Origin: Candidatus Dechloromonas phosphorivorans
GTDB lineage: Bacteria > Pseudomonadota > Gammaproteobacteria > Burkholderiales > Rhodocyclaceae
Reading direction: 5' to 3'
NCBI GenBank assembly: GCA_016709495.1
Contig: JADJMS010000014.1
Span: 3,630-67,629, forward strand
Length of the DNA: 64,000 nucleotides
Shown: positions 50,340-61,200 of the stretch, in pieces
Layout: each line of letters begins with the position of its first letter
How positions within the stretch are numbered: the stretch's first letter is position 1
The notes under the pieces: model-generated
Seen by the model: only the letters and a program-made list of their open reading frames with translations
The model's database searches: none
Told to the model about the DNA's origin: nothing
Program-made: the position numbers and the translations under genes

Positions 50340-52620
50340 ATGCCCACATCTTGGAAATCAAATCCGAGCCAAAAGCCAAATCCTGACTCTCTGGATGACG
50401 CATCATGGACAGATTCAGCCATTTTCGGGATAGGAAGTTTGGTTGGCGCAAGCTTTCTTGATCCCCCTTCAATTGATGTTAACGCATCAAGTATGGATGA
50501 AAGTCGTTTGCGTCTTGCCGCAAGCGTCTTTGCTAATACTCACGACGGGATCGTGATTACGGATGCAACGGGCTGCATTCTTGATATCAATCGTGCATAT
50601 GCAAAAATTTCTGGCTATTCATCCGAGGAAGTCATCGGAAAAATGCCCGACTTTCTTAAATCCAATGTCCACCCAATTGAGTTTTACGAAGAAATCTGGC
50701 GAAGCCTGAAAAAGAGCGGCGTATGGCGTGGTGAAATCAGCAATCGCCGCAAGAACGGCAAACTTTGTCCAGAGTTATTATCAATTAGTGCAGTGCTTGA
50801 TGCCTTTGGTGAAGTGACTCATTACGTAGCCATCTATACCGACATAACTGACCTGAAGGAAAGTCAGCAAAAGCTCGAACATCTGGCTTATCACGATGCG
50901 CTGACCGGTTTGCCCAATCAGGGTACTTCTCGGGGACCGTATTCTCCAAGCGCTGGCTTCAGTTAGGCGGCGTAACGGATTGCTGGCCATCTGCTTTCTC
51001 GATCTTGATGATTTCAAGCCAATCAACGATACCTACGGCCATCAAAGCGGGGACCGGCTTCTCATTGAGGTTACTAAACGCTTAAAGGAATCTGTTCGTG
51101 AGACAGATACTATTGCACGAATCGGTGGTGATGAATTTGCCCTTCTGCTAAGTGAACTCGAAAGCGCGCAGGAGGCGAGCGAAGTTCTGACTCGCCTGCT
51201 CACCCGTGTAGCCATGCCTTATCAATTTGACCATGTCACTGCTGTCATCTCTGCCAGCATCGGCTATACCCTAGTACCGGGTGATAGTGGTGATCCGGAC
51301 AGCTTGTTACGCCATGCAGATCAGGCAATGTATGTTGCCAAACAAGAGGGGCGCAATCGATTTCACTTGTTTGATGTCGAGCAGGATCTACGGATTCGCC
51401 ACAAGCGTGAAAACCTTTCGCGGGTTAAAAAAGCATTGGCATTTTTTGAGTTTCGACTCTTTTATCAGCCAAAGGTCGACTTGCGGCGCGGCAAGGTGGT
51501 TGGTATGGAAGCGCTGATTCGCTGGCAGCACCCGGATTTAGGAATGTTAGTGCCATCAGATTTTCTGCTGGTTCTAGGTGATCATCCTCTGCTTATTGAA
51601 ATTGGTGACTGGGCGATACGTGAGGCACTAACGCAGATTGCCGAATGGCAAACACTTGGTCTGAAGCTTCCCGTCAGTGTCAATATTTCCGGCAATCATC
51701 TACTGCACCCAGAGTTCGTCAGCCGTCTAGCGGATCACCTTGCTGCATTTCCGAAGTTGAATCCACGTTATCTGGAATTGGAAATTCTTGAGACCGCTGC
51801 ACTGGAAGATGTTACCCATGTCTCACGTGTGATCGGAAAATGTCGTGAGTTAGGTGTGGAATTTTCGCTAGATGATTTCGGCACAGGCTATTCATCCCTG
51901 CTATATCTCAAGCGCTTACCCGCAAAGACGTTAAAAATCGACCAGTCGTTCGTGCGTGACATGCTTGATACCCCAGAAGGGGCTGATGCCATCGCAGGTA
52001 TTATTAGCCTCGCTACTGCATTTAAGAGAAAAGTCGTTGCAGAGGGCGTTGAGTTTATCGAGCAGGGCATTGTTCTGCTACGTCTAAACTGCGACGTGGT
52101 TCAAGGCTACGCTATAGCTCGGCCAATGCCCGCCAATGAGGTACCGACTTGGGTTGCCAAATTTTGTCCTGATCAAGCTTGGCAGGCTAGCTTGAATCTG
52201 CCATGGCGGCGCAGTGACTTTCCACTACTGGCGGCAGAGGTCGAACAGCGTCGTTGGTTAAAAATAGTAAGTATCGCGGTTGAACGGGGTGATAGCTCAG
52301 CCCTAGTTAATCGCATTAGTAACTTACGCGAAAGCTCATTTGGACACTGGTTGTATGGGGTAGGCAAAGAGCGATACGGCAGTTTGCCAGAATTGCACAA
52401 GATTCCAGACCTGCATCGCGACTCACACCGTGTTAGCGCAGAAATTGCTGTTCTTCTTTCGCGGGGGAATGCTACGCAAGCAGTTGAACTACTCGCAGAA
52501 CAACGTAACCGTGGTCGGGAATTGTTGGAGGGACTGCTTGCTTTACGACGAGCTATCGTTGAATTGTCTAAAAAACCTCCGCCAGCTCCTGACTCTTCGT
52601 TTCAGAGTACCTTTGGTTAG
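50340..52620 (+). CDS. PAS-GGDEF-EAL cyclic-di-GMP enzyme with C-terminal CZB-like domain (one frame break)
   Basis: ~759 aa when joined. A PAS domain spans residues ~55-175 (ANTHDGIVITDATGCILDIN, ISGYSSEEVIGK). The GGDEF domain spans ~180-340, with active site RIGGDEFALLL and an inhibitory RxxD site (RETD) five residues before it. The EAL domain spans ~360-600 (GMEALIRWQHP, DDFGTGYSSLLYLKRLP). The last ~110 residues resemble a chemoreceptor zinc-binding (CZB) domain (FGHWLYGVGKERYGSL..HKIPDLHRDSH), but the usual Cys position appears to be Ser. The frame breaks near 50922-50924: three G where two give NQVLLGDRILQAL. Both catalytic domains keep their key residues. Confidence 0.9.
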
Positions 52621-52827
52621 GTTTGCTAAAAAGTGGGAGGTAACCAAGTGAGCTAAAAACCAGCTTGTAATTGATGTAGTTACTTCGATTTATGAACTCT
52701 CAATCAAAACAATTACTAGCAGGCATACAATTACCCTAGTTTTAATAGTGGTCAATCCTTGATTGCTTAATACGCAATCAGTCACAGAGATAAGTCACCT
52801 TCTGCGACGTATTTACTGGAGCAAATT

Positions 52828-53307
52828 ATGCCCATTGTATGGGACAGCAAATTAGATACCGGAATCGAAGTTATTGATTCTCAGCATCGACGTATCGTTG
52901 GCTATATCAATGACCTTGAAGTCGCAAAGACAAAAGGAGACAAGGCGTTAGTAACTGACGTTATAGAGCAGTTGATCGACTACACCCAGTCTCATTTCGG
53001 TTTTGAAGAAGCAATGTTGGAAGATGCCGGCTACAAGTTTTTGAAACCCCACCAGAAAGTTCATGAGCTTTTTATCAAGCGGGTTACAAGTTTTACCATG
53101 CGAGCTGCAAAAGGTGAGGATATCGCTGAAGAGTTGCACTCCATGCTTGCTAAGTGGCTACTGAACCATATTGCAAATGAAGACCGGGACTATGCCAAGC
53201 TCATCCTTGAGGAGGGCGGCAATGAACCTCAAACTAACCAACTTGCGCCGCTTGGGCAAACTCGACCTAGCGGCATTGCTGGCTTGCTTAAACGCTTTTT
53301 CCGCTAA
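52828..53307 (+). CDS. Bacteriohemerythrin
   Basis: 159 aa oxygen-binding four-helix protein. Di-iron ligands are visible in order: IEVIDSQHRRIV (His), SHFGFEEAMLE (His and Glu), FLKPHQKVHELF (two His) and LLNHIANEDRDYA (His and Asp). WDSKLDTGIEVIDSQH is the family opening. The C-terminal 25 residues are a polar extension. It lies 208 bp after the PAS-GGDEF-EAL gene on the same strand. An oxygen delivery or sensing role beside a c-di-GMP enzyme is plausible. Confidence 0.94.
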   Translation: MPIVWDSKLDTGIEVIDSQHRRIVGYINDLEVAKTKGDKALVTDVIEQLIDYTQSHFGFEEAMLEDAGYKFLKPHQKVHELFIKRVTSFTMRAAKGEDIAEELHSMLAKWLLNHIANEDRDYAKLILEEGGNEPQTNQLAPLGQTRPSGIAGLLKRFFR

Positions 53308-53473
53308 GAGCCACAAATAAATAGTCGGTTTTTAGCCATCATCATTTTGTTTTTACGGATTGGATTTGGCTTGCGGTAATGCGGCAAAAATGTTTTGTCA
53401 CTTGAATATTTTTAGTATTGTTGGTGAGTTTTCAGGCTGCGGGTATGCCAATTTCAGCAGGCAGCAATCATTC

Positions 53474-53622
53474 GATTTTGTTGAAAAATTCAAAACCGTG
53501 CTTTTCCAACGTATGTCGAAACCTTCCCGGAGGCGAGATCGTCGAATACAGAGCGATTGTGAACGTCGTTCCTATTGGCCCAACCTCCCTTTTTGCCAGA
53601 AAGCGAGTTTTTCAACAGCATC
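53474..53622. repeat. MITE-like element, copy 2 (149 bp)
   Basis: The ends GATTTTGTTGAAAAATTC and CGAGTTTTTCAACAGCATC are inverted repeats. Read on the - strand it matches copy 1 (42831-42988) at both ends and at CACAATCGCTCTGTATT (here 53545-53561 reversed). The IS256-family element begins 13 bp to the right. Confidence 0.8.
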
Positions 53623-53634
53623 AGCCTGTAGCAC

Positions 53635-55055
53635 GAGCCTGTCAGAAATTTTGTGTGTGAGGCATAACATGTCAGTAATAAGGAGCATGTATGCCAAGCA
53701 AGACGAGCAAGACGAAACCGGCAGCGGCGCTGCCCAGCATTCCCAAAGAACTCATTGACCAGATGGTCAGCGGCCCGATGGATGCCGAGGCGGTCAATGC
53801 GGCCTCGATGGCATTCAAGAAGGCGCTGATCGAACGCATACTGGGTGCGGAACTCAGTCATCACCTCGGCTACTTGCCCGGCGCCGACAAACCTAGCGAA
53901 GCCAGCAATCACCGCAACGCGCCAGTGGCAAGACCGTGCTGACTGAAGAGGGGCCGCTTCGGATCGACGTTCCGCGCGACCGTCAGGGTAGCTTGAAGCC
54001 CCTGCTCATCCCCAAGCACGAGCGTCGCTTCACCGGTTTCGACGACAAAATCGTCGCCATGTACGCCCGGGGCATGACGGTACGCGAGATCCAGGGATTT
54101 CTGGCCGAGCAGTACGGCACCGAGGTTTCACCGGACTTCATCAGCTCGGTCACCGACGCCGTGATGACCGAAGTCACAGCCTGGCAGTCACGGCCTCTAG
54201 AAGTGATGTATCCGGTCGTCTTCTTCGACGCTCTGCGGGTCAAGATTCGCGAAGAAGGGGTGGTTCGTAACAAGGCCATTTATCTGGCACTGGGCGTGTT
54301 GCCCGATGGGACGCGGGACATCCTCGGACTCTGGATCGAGAACACCGAGGGTGCCAAGTTCTGGATGAAGGTCTTCAATGATCTCAAGACGCGCGGCGTG
54401 GCCGACATCCTGATTGCCGTCACCGACGGCCTGAAGGGCATGCCCGAAGCACTGGCAGCAGTGTTTCCCGCGACCACCCTGCAAACCTGCATCGTGCATC
54501 TGATTCGCAACAGTCTGGATTACGCGAGTTGGAAGGATCGCAAGGCACTGGCGGCGGCGATCAAACCGATTTACACGGCAACCAGCGCCGAAGCGGCCAT
54601 GGCCGAACTGGAGGCCTTCTCGCAAGGGCCGTGGGGCGAGAAATTCCCCACCGTGGCTGCCTGGCGTCAGGCCTGGGATCGAGTGATTCCGTTCTTTGCC
54701 TTCCCGCCGGCCATACGCCGGGTGATCTATACGACCAATGCCATTGAGAGTATCAACGCCCGGCTGCGCAAGATCATCAAGACACGCGGGCATTTCCCGA
54801 GCGATGACGCTGCCAGCAAACTGATCTGGCTGGCCTTGCGCAATATCACCGCCGACTGGGGACGGGCGGCCAAGGACTGGAAGGACGCCATGAACCAATT
54901 TGCCATCCTCTACGCCGAACGCTTTGAAGCGGCACGCGGATAAAATGACCACCGACTTTCCCACCGCGCCGTCCGCCTACGGTCTAAAGGGACCTTCGGC
55001 TACCGTCACCGTGGAAAAGTCTATTCACGCCTCACACACAGAAATTCTGACAACC
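53635..55055 (+). mobile_element. IS256-family insertion sequence
   Basis: Imperfect terminal inverted repeats: left GAGCCTGTCAGAAATTTTG then TGTGTGAGGC; right, read inward, GGTTGTCAGAATTTCTG then TGTGTGAGGC. The element is flanked by a direct repeat CTGTAGCAC at 53626-53634 and 55056-55064, in line with the 8-9 bp target duplication of IS256-family elements. It carries a single transposase gene and looks like a recent insertion. Confidence 0.88.
53691..54943 (+). CDS. IS256-family (mutator-type) transposase, one frame break
   Basis: 417 aa when joined. The N-terminal part reads PSIPKELIDQMVSGPMDAEA and ALIERILGAELSHHLGYLPG. The catalytic mutator-type DDE signature follows: YPVVFFDALRVKIREEG (first Asp), LIAVTDGLKGMPEAL (second Asp), TCIVHLIRNSLDYASWKDRK, and IYTTNAIESINARLRKI (Glu). 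The frame breaks near 53922: AACGCGCC where AACGGCGCC (one more G) restores NHRNGASGKTVLTEEG. The 149 bp from 54944 to 55055 carry only the right end of the element. Confidence 0.92.
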
Positions 55056-55189
55056 CTGTAGCACTCATTCGACTTTATCGGTAGCCTGTTTAGCAAACTA
55101 AAATTGGTTTCTGCGACTCAAATTTGCAGATAGTCACCGCTCGATGCAAAAATATGTCGAGTCGAACAAAAACAACAGACGGTGGAACA

Positions 55190-55555
55190 ATGACATACAC
55201 GATGTCGTGGGAAAACAGGGGTGTCTACAAACACTTTACCGGACACGTTTCCTATCCCGAATACGCGAGAAGCCAAGAGATGGTTCTTGCTGATCATCGA
55301 ACCGATAGTATTCGTTATGTAATTAATGATTTTCTGGAGGTACAAAGTTATTCAGTCACTTCAGATCAGGCTGAATATCTGGCCGCATTCAATCGTGGTG
55401 CGAGTATCTCTAACCCGCGACTACGGATTGCGTATGTAACAACAGATGCAAAAATAAAAATGCTGATTAAGCTGGTTTCAATTATTTCGTCCTTTGAACT
55501 CATTACCTTCTCAACGTTAGCAGCGGCCCGGGAATGGAGTTCTTCGCTGAAGTAG
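55190..55555 (+). CDS. STAS/SpoIIAA-like single-domain protein
   Basis: 121 aa from the ATG at 55190 (MTYTMSWENRGVYKHFTGHV); GGTGGA precedes it. The pattern of alternating strands and helices (VYKHFTGHVSYPEYARSQEM, SIRYVINDFLEVQSYSVT, LRIAYVTTDAKIKMLIK, AREWSSS ending) resembles the STAS-like proteins found near signalling genes in betaproteobacteria. No phosphorylatable Ser motif of SpoIIAA is evident. It starts just right of the IS256-family element, which may have separated it from its promoter. Confidence 0.6.
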   Translation: MTYTMSWENRGVYKHFTGHVSYPEYARSQEMVLADHRTDSIRYVINDFLEVQSYSVTSDQAEYLAAFNRGASISNPRLRIAYVTTDAKIKMLIKLVSIISSFELITFSTLAAAREWSSSLK

Positions 55556-55664
55556 TATCAATCAGCAAAATTAAGCAAAATTGCTACTTGAATGTCCGCT
55601 TCGCCAAGCTCGAGCAACTTGTGCCGGGTAGGGTGCAAGCGATCGGTATCGATAGCTGTAGGTC

Positions 55665-55773
55665 CGCAATCAGTCTGAAGCACTCATTCAGGCTTGAAAC
55701 AACCCGGACGCAGAATCAACGGCTCTTCCAGACTGAAAAGAGACGCTCAGGATCCGGCGCTATCTGGCAGGTC
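55665..55773 (+). repeat. Inverted repeat copy E1 (left of the Aer-like gene)
   Basis: Contains CGCAATCAGTCTGAAGCAC, TCATTCAGGCTTGAAACAAC and AGAATCAACGGCTCTTCCAG. It aligns over ~105 bp with the reverse complement of 57954-58055. No gene is credible in 55556-56086; the short open frame there translates the repeat. Confidence 0.75.
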
Positions 55774-55802
55774 GGTGCCCTTTGCCGTCATTGCACAAAT
55801 GT

Positions 55803-55890
55803 GGAAGCGGACATTCGCAGCTGGCAACGGGAGCGGACAAGCTGTCGTTCAATTTTCAATTCCGATTTTTCATCCTGGCCGGCAACAAAG
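55803..55890 (+). repeat. Dispersed composite repeat, partial copy D
   Basis: GTGGAAGCGGACATTCGCAG and TTCCGATTTTTCATCCTGGC match the second half of copies A-C (GAAGCGGyCATTg and CCGATTTtcAgCCtGGCCGGCA). It lies directly after E1, so the two repeat blocks may belong to one larger unit. Confidence 0.5.
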
Positions 55891-56086
55891 CAGTGTGGAT
55901 TCCAGCCGTTCGACAATTCCGGAAAACGGCCTAAAGTAATTGCTTGATAGCAAGGCTTGAAATTTCGATAGGTTGGCCGGAGGCTCTGTGAAAGCAGCCG
56001 GGCAGACATTTGCATAGCAACCACTGGATACTTTCTATGCTGGCACCTAAGAACGGGCAAAACCATCTCGAACACAATCAAGCCAG

Positions 56087-57709
56087 TCACTTGATGAATT
56101 TGAAATATTCAATCAACTCGCGCAATCGCTTCGAAGCTCCCTGCATTTCCTGACTTTGCCCTGTGGCATTGCTAATCGATTGGGATGTCGTGTCAATGCC
56201 AATCGCAATCTCTTCAACTTGTCGGGCGATTTCATCTCCAGCAGCAGACTGTTGTCGTGTACCTTCAGCTATGTGCTGGGAAATGCCAGAAACCTCGTTG
56301 CTATGCGTCGAGACCAAATTAAGCCCGGTTCTCGCAACATCTAGAGAGTCATTGGCACCGTTGACCTGTGTTCCCGCTGTCTCCATCGTCGTGACGGCAA
56401 TTTGGGTGATGCGCTGAATTTCCTGAATGCTGGTCGCGATTTCGGCAGTCTGCTTGCTCGATTTCTCAGCCAGCTTGCGTACTTCATCAGCCACGACAGC
56501 GAAGCCCCTGCCAGATTCGCCAGCACGGGCCGCTTCAATCGCTGCGTTAAGGGCTAACAAGTTGGTCTGATCGGCAATTTCGCGGATAACCTGGCTGACA
56601 CGATTGATGGCGAAGATCGACTGAAACAACTCAGCCATGGTTTGACTAGCAGTGTTGACCGTATTGACCACGGTTCTCGAGGCATCCTGACTTTCATTCA
56701 TGCGCTGCCCAGCGTCCGCAATCAGATCATGACTTTCTTGTACGGTTTTTGAGGCTTGGTCGGCGCTGTCAGCAATCTCATGAACAGAAGACACCAGTTG
56801 TTCTACCGCAGCGGCGATTCGCGTTGCAGCGTCGGACTGTACTTGCGTGACCTCGCGTGTTTGATGCATCTCTTCAGTCAGAAGATTGGCATTGGCATTG
56901 ACGGTATCTGCGGCTTCGGCAATCTCCGCCATCATCGACTTGAGATGGGTCTGCATCGTAACTAGGCCATCATTGAGTTGGCCCAGTTCGTCGACCCGGT
57001 GTAGGGGTATCGTGTCAGTCAAATCGCCTTGAGCGATATGATCCAAGCGACCAATTACACGTTGAACAATGGTCATGGTGGTCTCCTGCAAATACAACAG
57101 GAAGCCGGCAGAAATTATCGTGGAAGCGCCGAAAAGTTGCAGGACCTGAGTCACCAGTTGATCGGAAATGCCAATTTGTGAGCCAAGTAGAAAAAGTGCG
57201 GCACCCAAAATTTGGGCAGCGATAATCCACCCAATGAGTGCGCGCTGTTTGGTTCGTAGTGAAATGCGTTGCCATCCAGATGGCCCGGCAAGCCCTTTAC
57301 CTGTGGTATTCAATTGGCGGTAGAGCGCCTCGGCTTCTGTGATTTTCTGGCGAGAGGCTTCGGTGCGAACCGACATGTAGCCAATCGTTTGATTGTCCTT
57401 GCGAACGGGAACGGCGAGCGCATCGACCCAGTAAAAGTCACCATTCTTGCAGCGGTTCTTAACAATGCCACGCCAAGGGCGTCCTTCCTTGACCGTATCC
57501 CAAAGATTTTTGAATGCTGACGGGGACATGTCCGGATGGCGAACAATGTTGTGGTTCTTTCCGATCAGTTCATTACGAGTAAATCCACTAAGCTCAACGA
57601 AGGTATCGTTGGCGTAGGTGATGATGCCTTTAAGATCAGTCCGGGAAACGAGGTATCGTCCCTTCGGAAAGGGCACCTCACGCTGCGTGATTAGCTGATT
57701 ATTCTTCAA
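56087..57709 (-). CDS. Aer-like PAS-containing methyl-accepting chemotaxis protein
   Basis: 540 aa. The N-terminal PAS domain (residues ~15-125: TDLKGIITYANDTFVELSGF, NGDFYWVDALAVPVR) matches Aer-type FAD-PAS. Two close hydrophobic segments at ~158-210 (ALIGWIIAAQILGAALFLLG) form a hairpin anchor without a periplasmic domain. HAMP and a long coiled coil follow, with the signalling tip EIADQTNLLALNAAIEAARAG near residue 380. This is a redox/energy taxis receptor by architecture. No che genes are near. It is flanked by two inverted copies of a ~105-bp repeat. Confidence 0.92.
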   Translation of the reverse strand: MKNNQLITQREVPFPKGRYLVSRTDLKGIITYANDTFVELSGFTRNELIGKNHNIVRHPDMSPSAFKNLWDTVKEGRPWRGIVKNRCKNGDFYWVDALAVPVRKDNQTIGYMSVRTEASRQKITEAEALYRQLNTTGKGLAGPSGWQRISLRTKQRALIGWIIAAQILGAALFLLGSQIGISDQLVTQVLQLFGASTIISAGFLLYLQETTMTIVQRVIGRLDHIAQGDLTDTIPLHRVDELGQLNDGLVTMQTHLKSMMAEIAEAADTVNANANLLTEEMHQTREVTQVQSDAATRIAAAVEQLVSSVHEIADSADQASKTVQESHDLIADAGQRMNESQDASRTVVNTVNTASQTMAELFQSIFAINRVSQVIREIADQTNLLALNAAIEAARAGESGRGFAVVADEVRKLAEKSSKQTAEIATSIQEIQRITQIAVTTMETAGTQVNGANDSLDVARTGLNLVSTHSNEVSGISQHIAEGTRQQSAAGDEIARQVEEIAIGIDTTSQSISNATGQSQEMQGASKRLRELIEYFKFIK

Positions 57710-57953
57710 AATCCCCTCCTTTTGCTAAGCTTATCCAGCCCTATTTTTATTGCTTGACCGTTGCCGCCACAAACAGATTTCGATGCATTTTATTGGATGC
57801 ACTGTTCGGTTAAAAGTGTAGCGCAGACCATACCGGCCTTTTTAGCTGATTGAAGCCCACTCGACTCTTTATTGGGGCGAAATCAATACGCATATCGACT
57901 TGGGTAGGCATTCGCCACCAGCGGCGGGAATACTCGGGTTTAGAAATATCCAG

Positions 57954-58055
57954 CCTGGCAGAGCCAAAATATGAGTATCTCTTGTCTGTCTGTACGAGCC
58001 ATTGATTCTTCGTCGGGGTGGTTCAAGCCTGAATGAGTGATTCAGACTGATTGCT
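57954..58055 (-). repeat. Inverted repeat copy E2 (right of the Aer-like gene)
   Basis: Read on the - strand: AGCAATCAGTCTGAATCACT, CATTCAGGCTTGAACCACCC, AGAATCAATGGCTCGTACAG. It matches E1 with about 80 % identity by eye. The rest of 57710-58248 shows no gene. Confidence 0.75.
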
Positions 58056-58248
58056 GCCTGTTGATATTGGCATACCCCCCGGCCGGTCCACTCGATTTTT
58101 CTGTCGTTCGAGTTTGACATCATATAAACGTAGCATGACCACTGTTACATGATGAAAAATTTCTAGCAACTAACCGCAAGTCAATCCTTAGTATGTTTCA
58201 AATATCAATGCCACATAGCAATCTATTTGAGGTATTTTCGAATTGCCT

Positions 58249-61200
58249 TTATTTGCCTTTAGCATGCTGGCGAATAACACTCACCAATTCATCCGGAATA
58301 ATTGGTTTGGCAATATGGCCTATCATGCCAGCAGCAAGACACTTTTCACGTTCTTCCTCAAAGGCATGCGCTGTTTGGGCAATAATCGGCATATCTGGGG
58401 CCAATGCTAATATGCGGCGCGTTGCCTCATACCCATCCATTTCCGGCATTTGTAAATCCATCAGCACAACGTCGTAAGCGTCGCTACCATCCTTAAGAAT
58501 GCGCTCGAACGCTTCCCGGCCATTGTTAACCAGAACAACCCGCGCCCCATCGTCTAGCAAGTTATCTTCAAGTATTAACTGATTTATCTGTTCGTCTTCT
58601 GCTACTAGGACGGAAATGCCATGCAGGGGCTTCTCTTCACGCTGTATTTCGCTTTTTTCCTTGTGACCAATTCCATTGGTAGTAGCTGCTGGAAGCAGCA
58701 GGGGCAAACTGAAAGAAAAAGTGCTGCCAATTCCCAACTGGCTTTCCGCACTAATGGACCCACCCATCAGCTCAATTATTCGTTTGCTGATTGCCAACCC
58801 CAGTCCGGTCCCGCCGAAGCGACGAGAGGCAGAAGCGTCGGCCTGATGAAAAGCGCTGAATAACTCATTCAACTGTCCTTCGCTTATGCCGATTCCGGTA
58901 TCCGTTACTTTAAACAAGAGCGCATCCTCTCGATAGGAAACCGAAAGGGTGACACTACCCGACTCCGTGAATTTGACGGCGTTAGACAATATATTTAAAA
59001 GAACTTGCCCTATCCTTAGCGGATCACTAATACAGGTAACGGGCAGATCGGGTACGATTTGAAGTTGAAAATCGAGACTCTTGGCTTGAATCCGATCAGC
59101 AAGAATCTCGATTGTTTGGTGAATTACCTCGCTTAAGCAGACTTCAGTTTGCTCAATTTTTAGCTTGCCAGCCTCAATTTTTGAAAAGTCGAGAATGTCG
59201 TTAATGACACCAAGCAAACGCTTTCCCGAACCGAGAATTTTTGCAAATGCATTCTTGGCTTTTTCGGGATTTTGATAGTTCCGAAAACCTATATCAGCAA
59301 ACCCCAGAACGCCATTCAGCGGAGTACGAATTTCATGACTCATGTTAGCCAGAAATTCGCTACGTACCCTCGCCAGATTTTCAGCAGCAATCAGCGCCCG
59401 CTCACGCGCTTCACCTGCTGCCCGTTGTTCGCTAATGTCGACAAAGCTGGTGACTGCACCAGTTATCTCTCCATTTTTCACCATAGGATGAGTGGCGTAC
59501 ATGACTGCAATAGCATGTCCATCAGCATGCCAATAAACTTCATTGTCGACACGTATCTGCTGGCCCAATTGCAAGGCACGGTAACTAGGACATTCTGAGG
59601 CAGGGTAGTCTGAGCCATCTATTCGACTGTGGTGTAAAACTTCATGAGCTGATTGCCCAATGAGTTGTTCAGCGTTGTAACCAAGCATGCTGCAAGCTGC
59701 AGGATTTATAAAGGTAATTTGACCACTTCGATCGATACCGTAGAGGCCACCGGCGCTTGAGTCCAGCAGGTGACTTGCCCTTGCTTCTGTTTCTACGAGT
59801 GCTGAAGTTCGTTCTTCAACCAGGGATTCAAGATTTCGACGGTATGCCTCAAGTTCGGCCTCACCTTTTTTGCGCTCTGTAATGTCTCGGAACACGTTCA
59901 CTGCGCCACTAACTTTGCCATCCTTTGCCAGCGCTGAGACAGTGTATTCGACTGAAAACGACGACCCATCCAAGCGCCAGTAACAATCGTCCCTGACGTG
60001 CCTTTCCTTGGCATCATGAATGGTTGCCGATATCGGACATTCTCTGACCGGAAACTCTTGCCCGTCAGCGTGATGATGGTGAGTTAAAGCATGCAGATTT
60101 GCACCGATGCCATACCCTTCCTCCCAGCCAAACATCTCTCGTCCTGCACGATTGATGAATATTATTTTGCCCTCAGCATCGACACCGCAGACACCCTCTC
60201 CTGCTGACGCCAATATCAATTCAATTTTTTGACGAGCATCTTCTGTTTCCTGACTACGAATAGCTAGGGCGGTGTTCAGTTCATTTAACTCTAACTGTGC
60301 CAATTCGCGCCTTCGCCAACTTATATAGGCTTGGCGTGCAAAAAAGAGCGTCGCAATCAAGAACGACACCACGAGTGCAAGTATTTTTATTGAATGATTT
60401 CGCCACTCAGCTAAGTAATCATCATCAGCCAAACCCACAAGAAGAAATAGTTCATAGGGTTCTACTCTGTGGAAGCGATAAATACGTGTAATTCCATCAA
60501 CGCCGGATTTGGCGTGATAACTGGTTTCGCGTAAGTCAGACTCAAGGAGTTGACGTAACTGAGGAGAAGGTGATGTCGATCCCGTTTTAGCACCATCTGG
60601 ATCTGCCTTGCTAAATCGTGCGATAAGGCTATTTCTGTTCCAAAACCCTGAGTTACCCTGATTTCCCAAATCAAGTTTGGAAAATAAATTAATGAAGTAG
60701 GAGACTGGAACAGAAACATAGACGACACCGGCAAATGATCCATCTGTGGTGTTAATGCGCCTAGCAAAAATAATTGCTGGTTTCTGACTCATGCGACCAA
60801 CTAATGGTTCTGAAATCACAATACCTGAATTGGCATCATCACGTAAGTGTTTGAAATACTCGCGGTCAGCGATGTTGCTTTTTGTCGCTTTGATGTTAGA
60901 AGCAGCAAATAGAACAACACCATCTGCACCGGCAATGCGCATACCCAATGCTTCTGGCAAACGTGACTGCTGTTGATCTAGGAACGTCTGCAATTGATTC
61001 GACTTGATACCACCTTGCGGTGCTTGTCGATTTGCTTCGTCTATCACGTTAAGAAGCGTGATATCGATTTGCTTAATAAAGCCAGAGATGTTTTGTTCGA
61101 GAATCTTGGCGTAATTCTCGGTCAATCGCTGTGCTTTATCTACAGAGTTTTGATGGTCTTCAGAGACAACATAGGCGGCCATACTGAAAATCAATAGATT

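Noticed and set aside
55534..55947. A 137-codon frame after the STAS-like gene
   Set aside because: It runs across repeat blocks E1 and D; the same peptide-like pattern appears in the reversed copy E2, so it translates a repeat.
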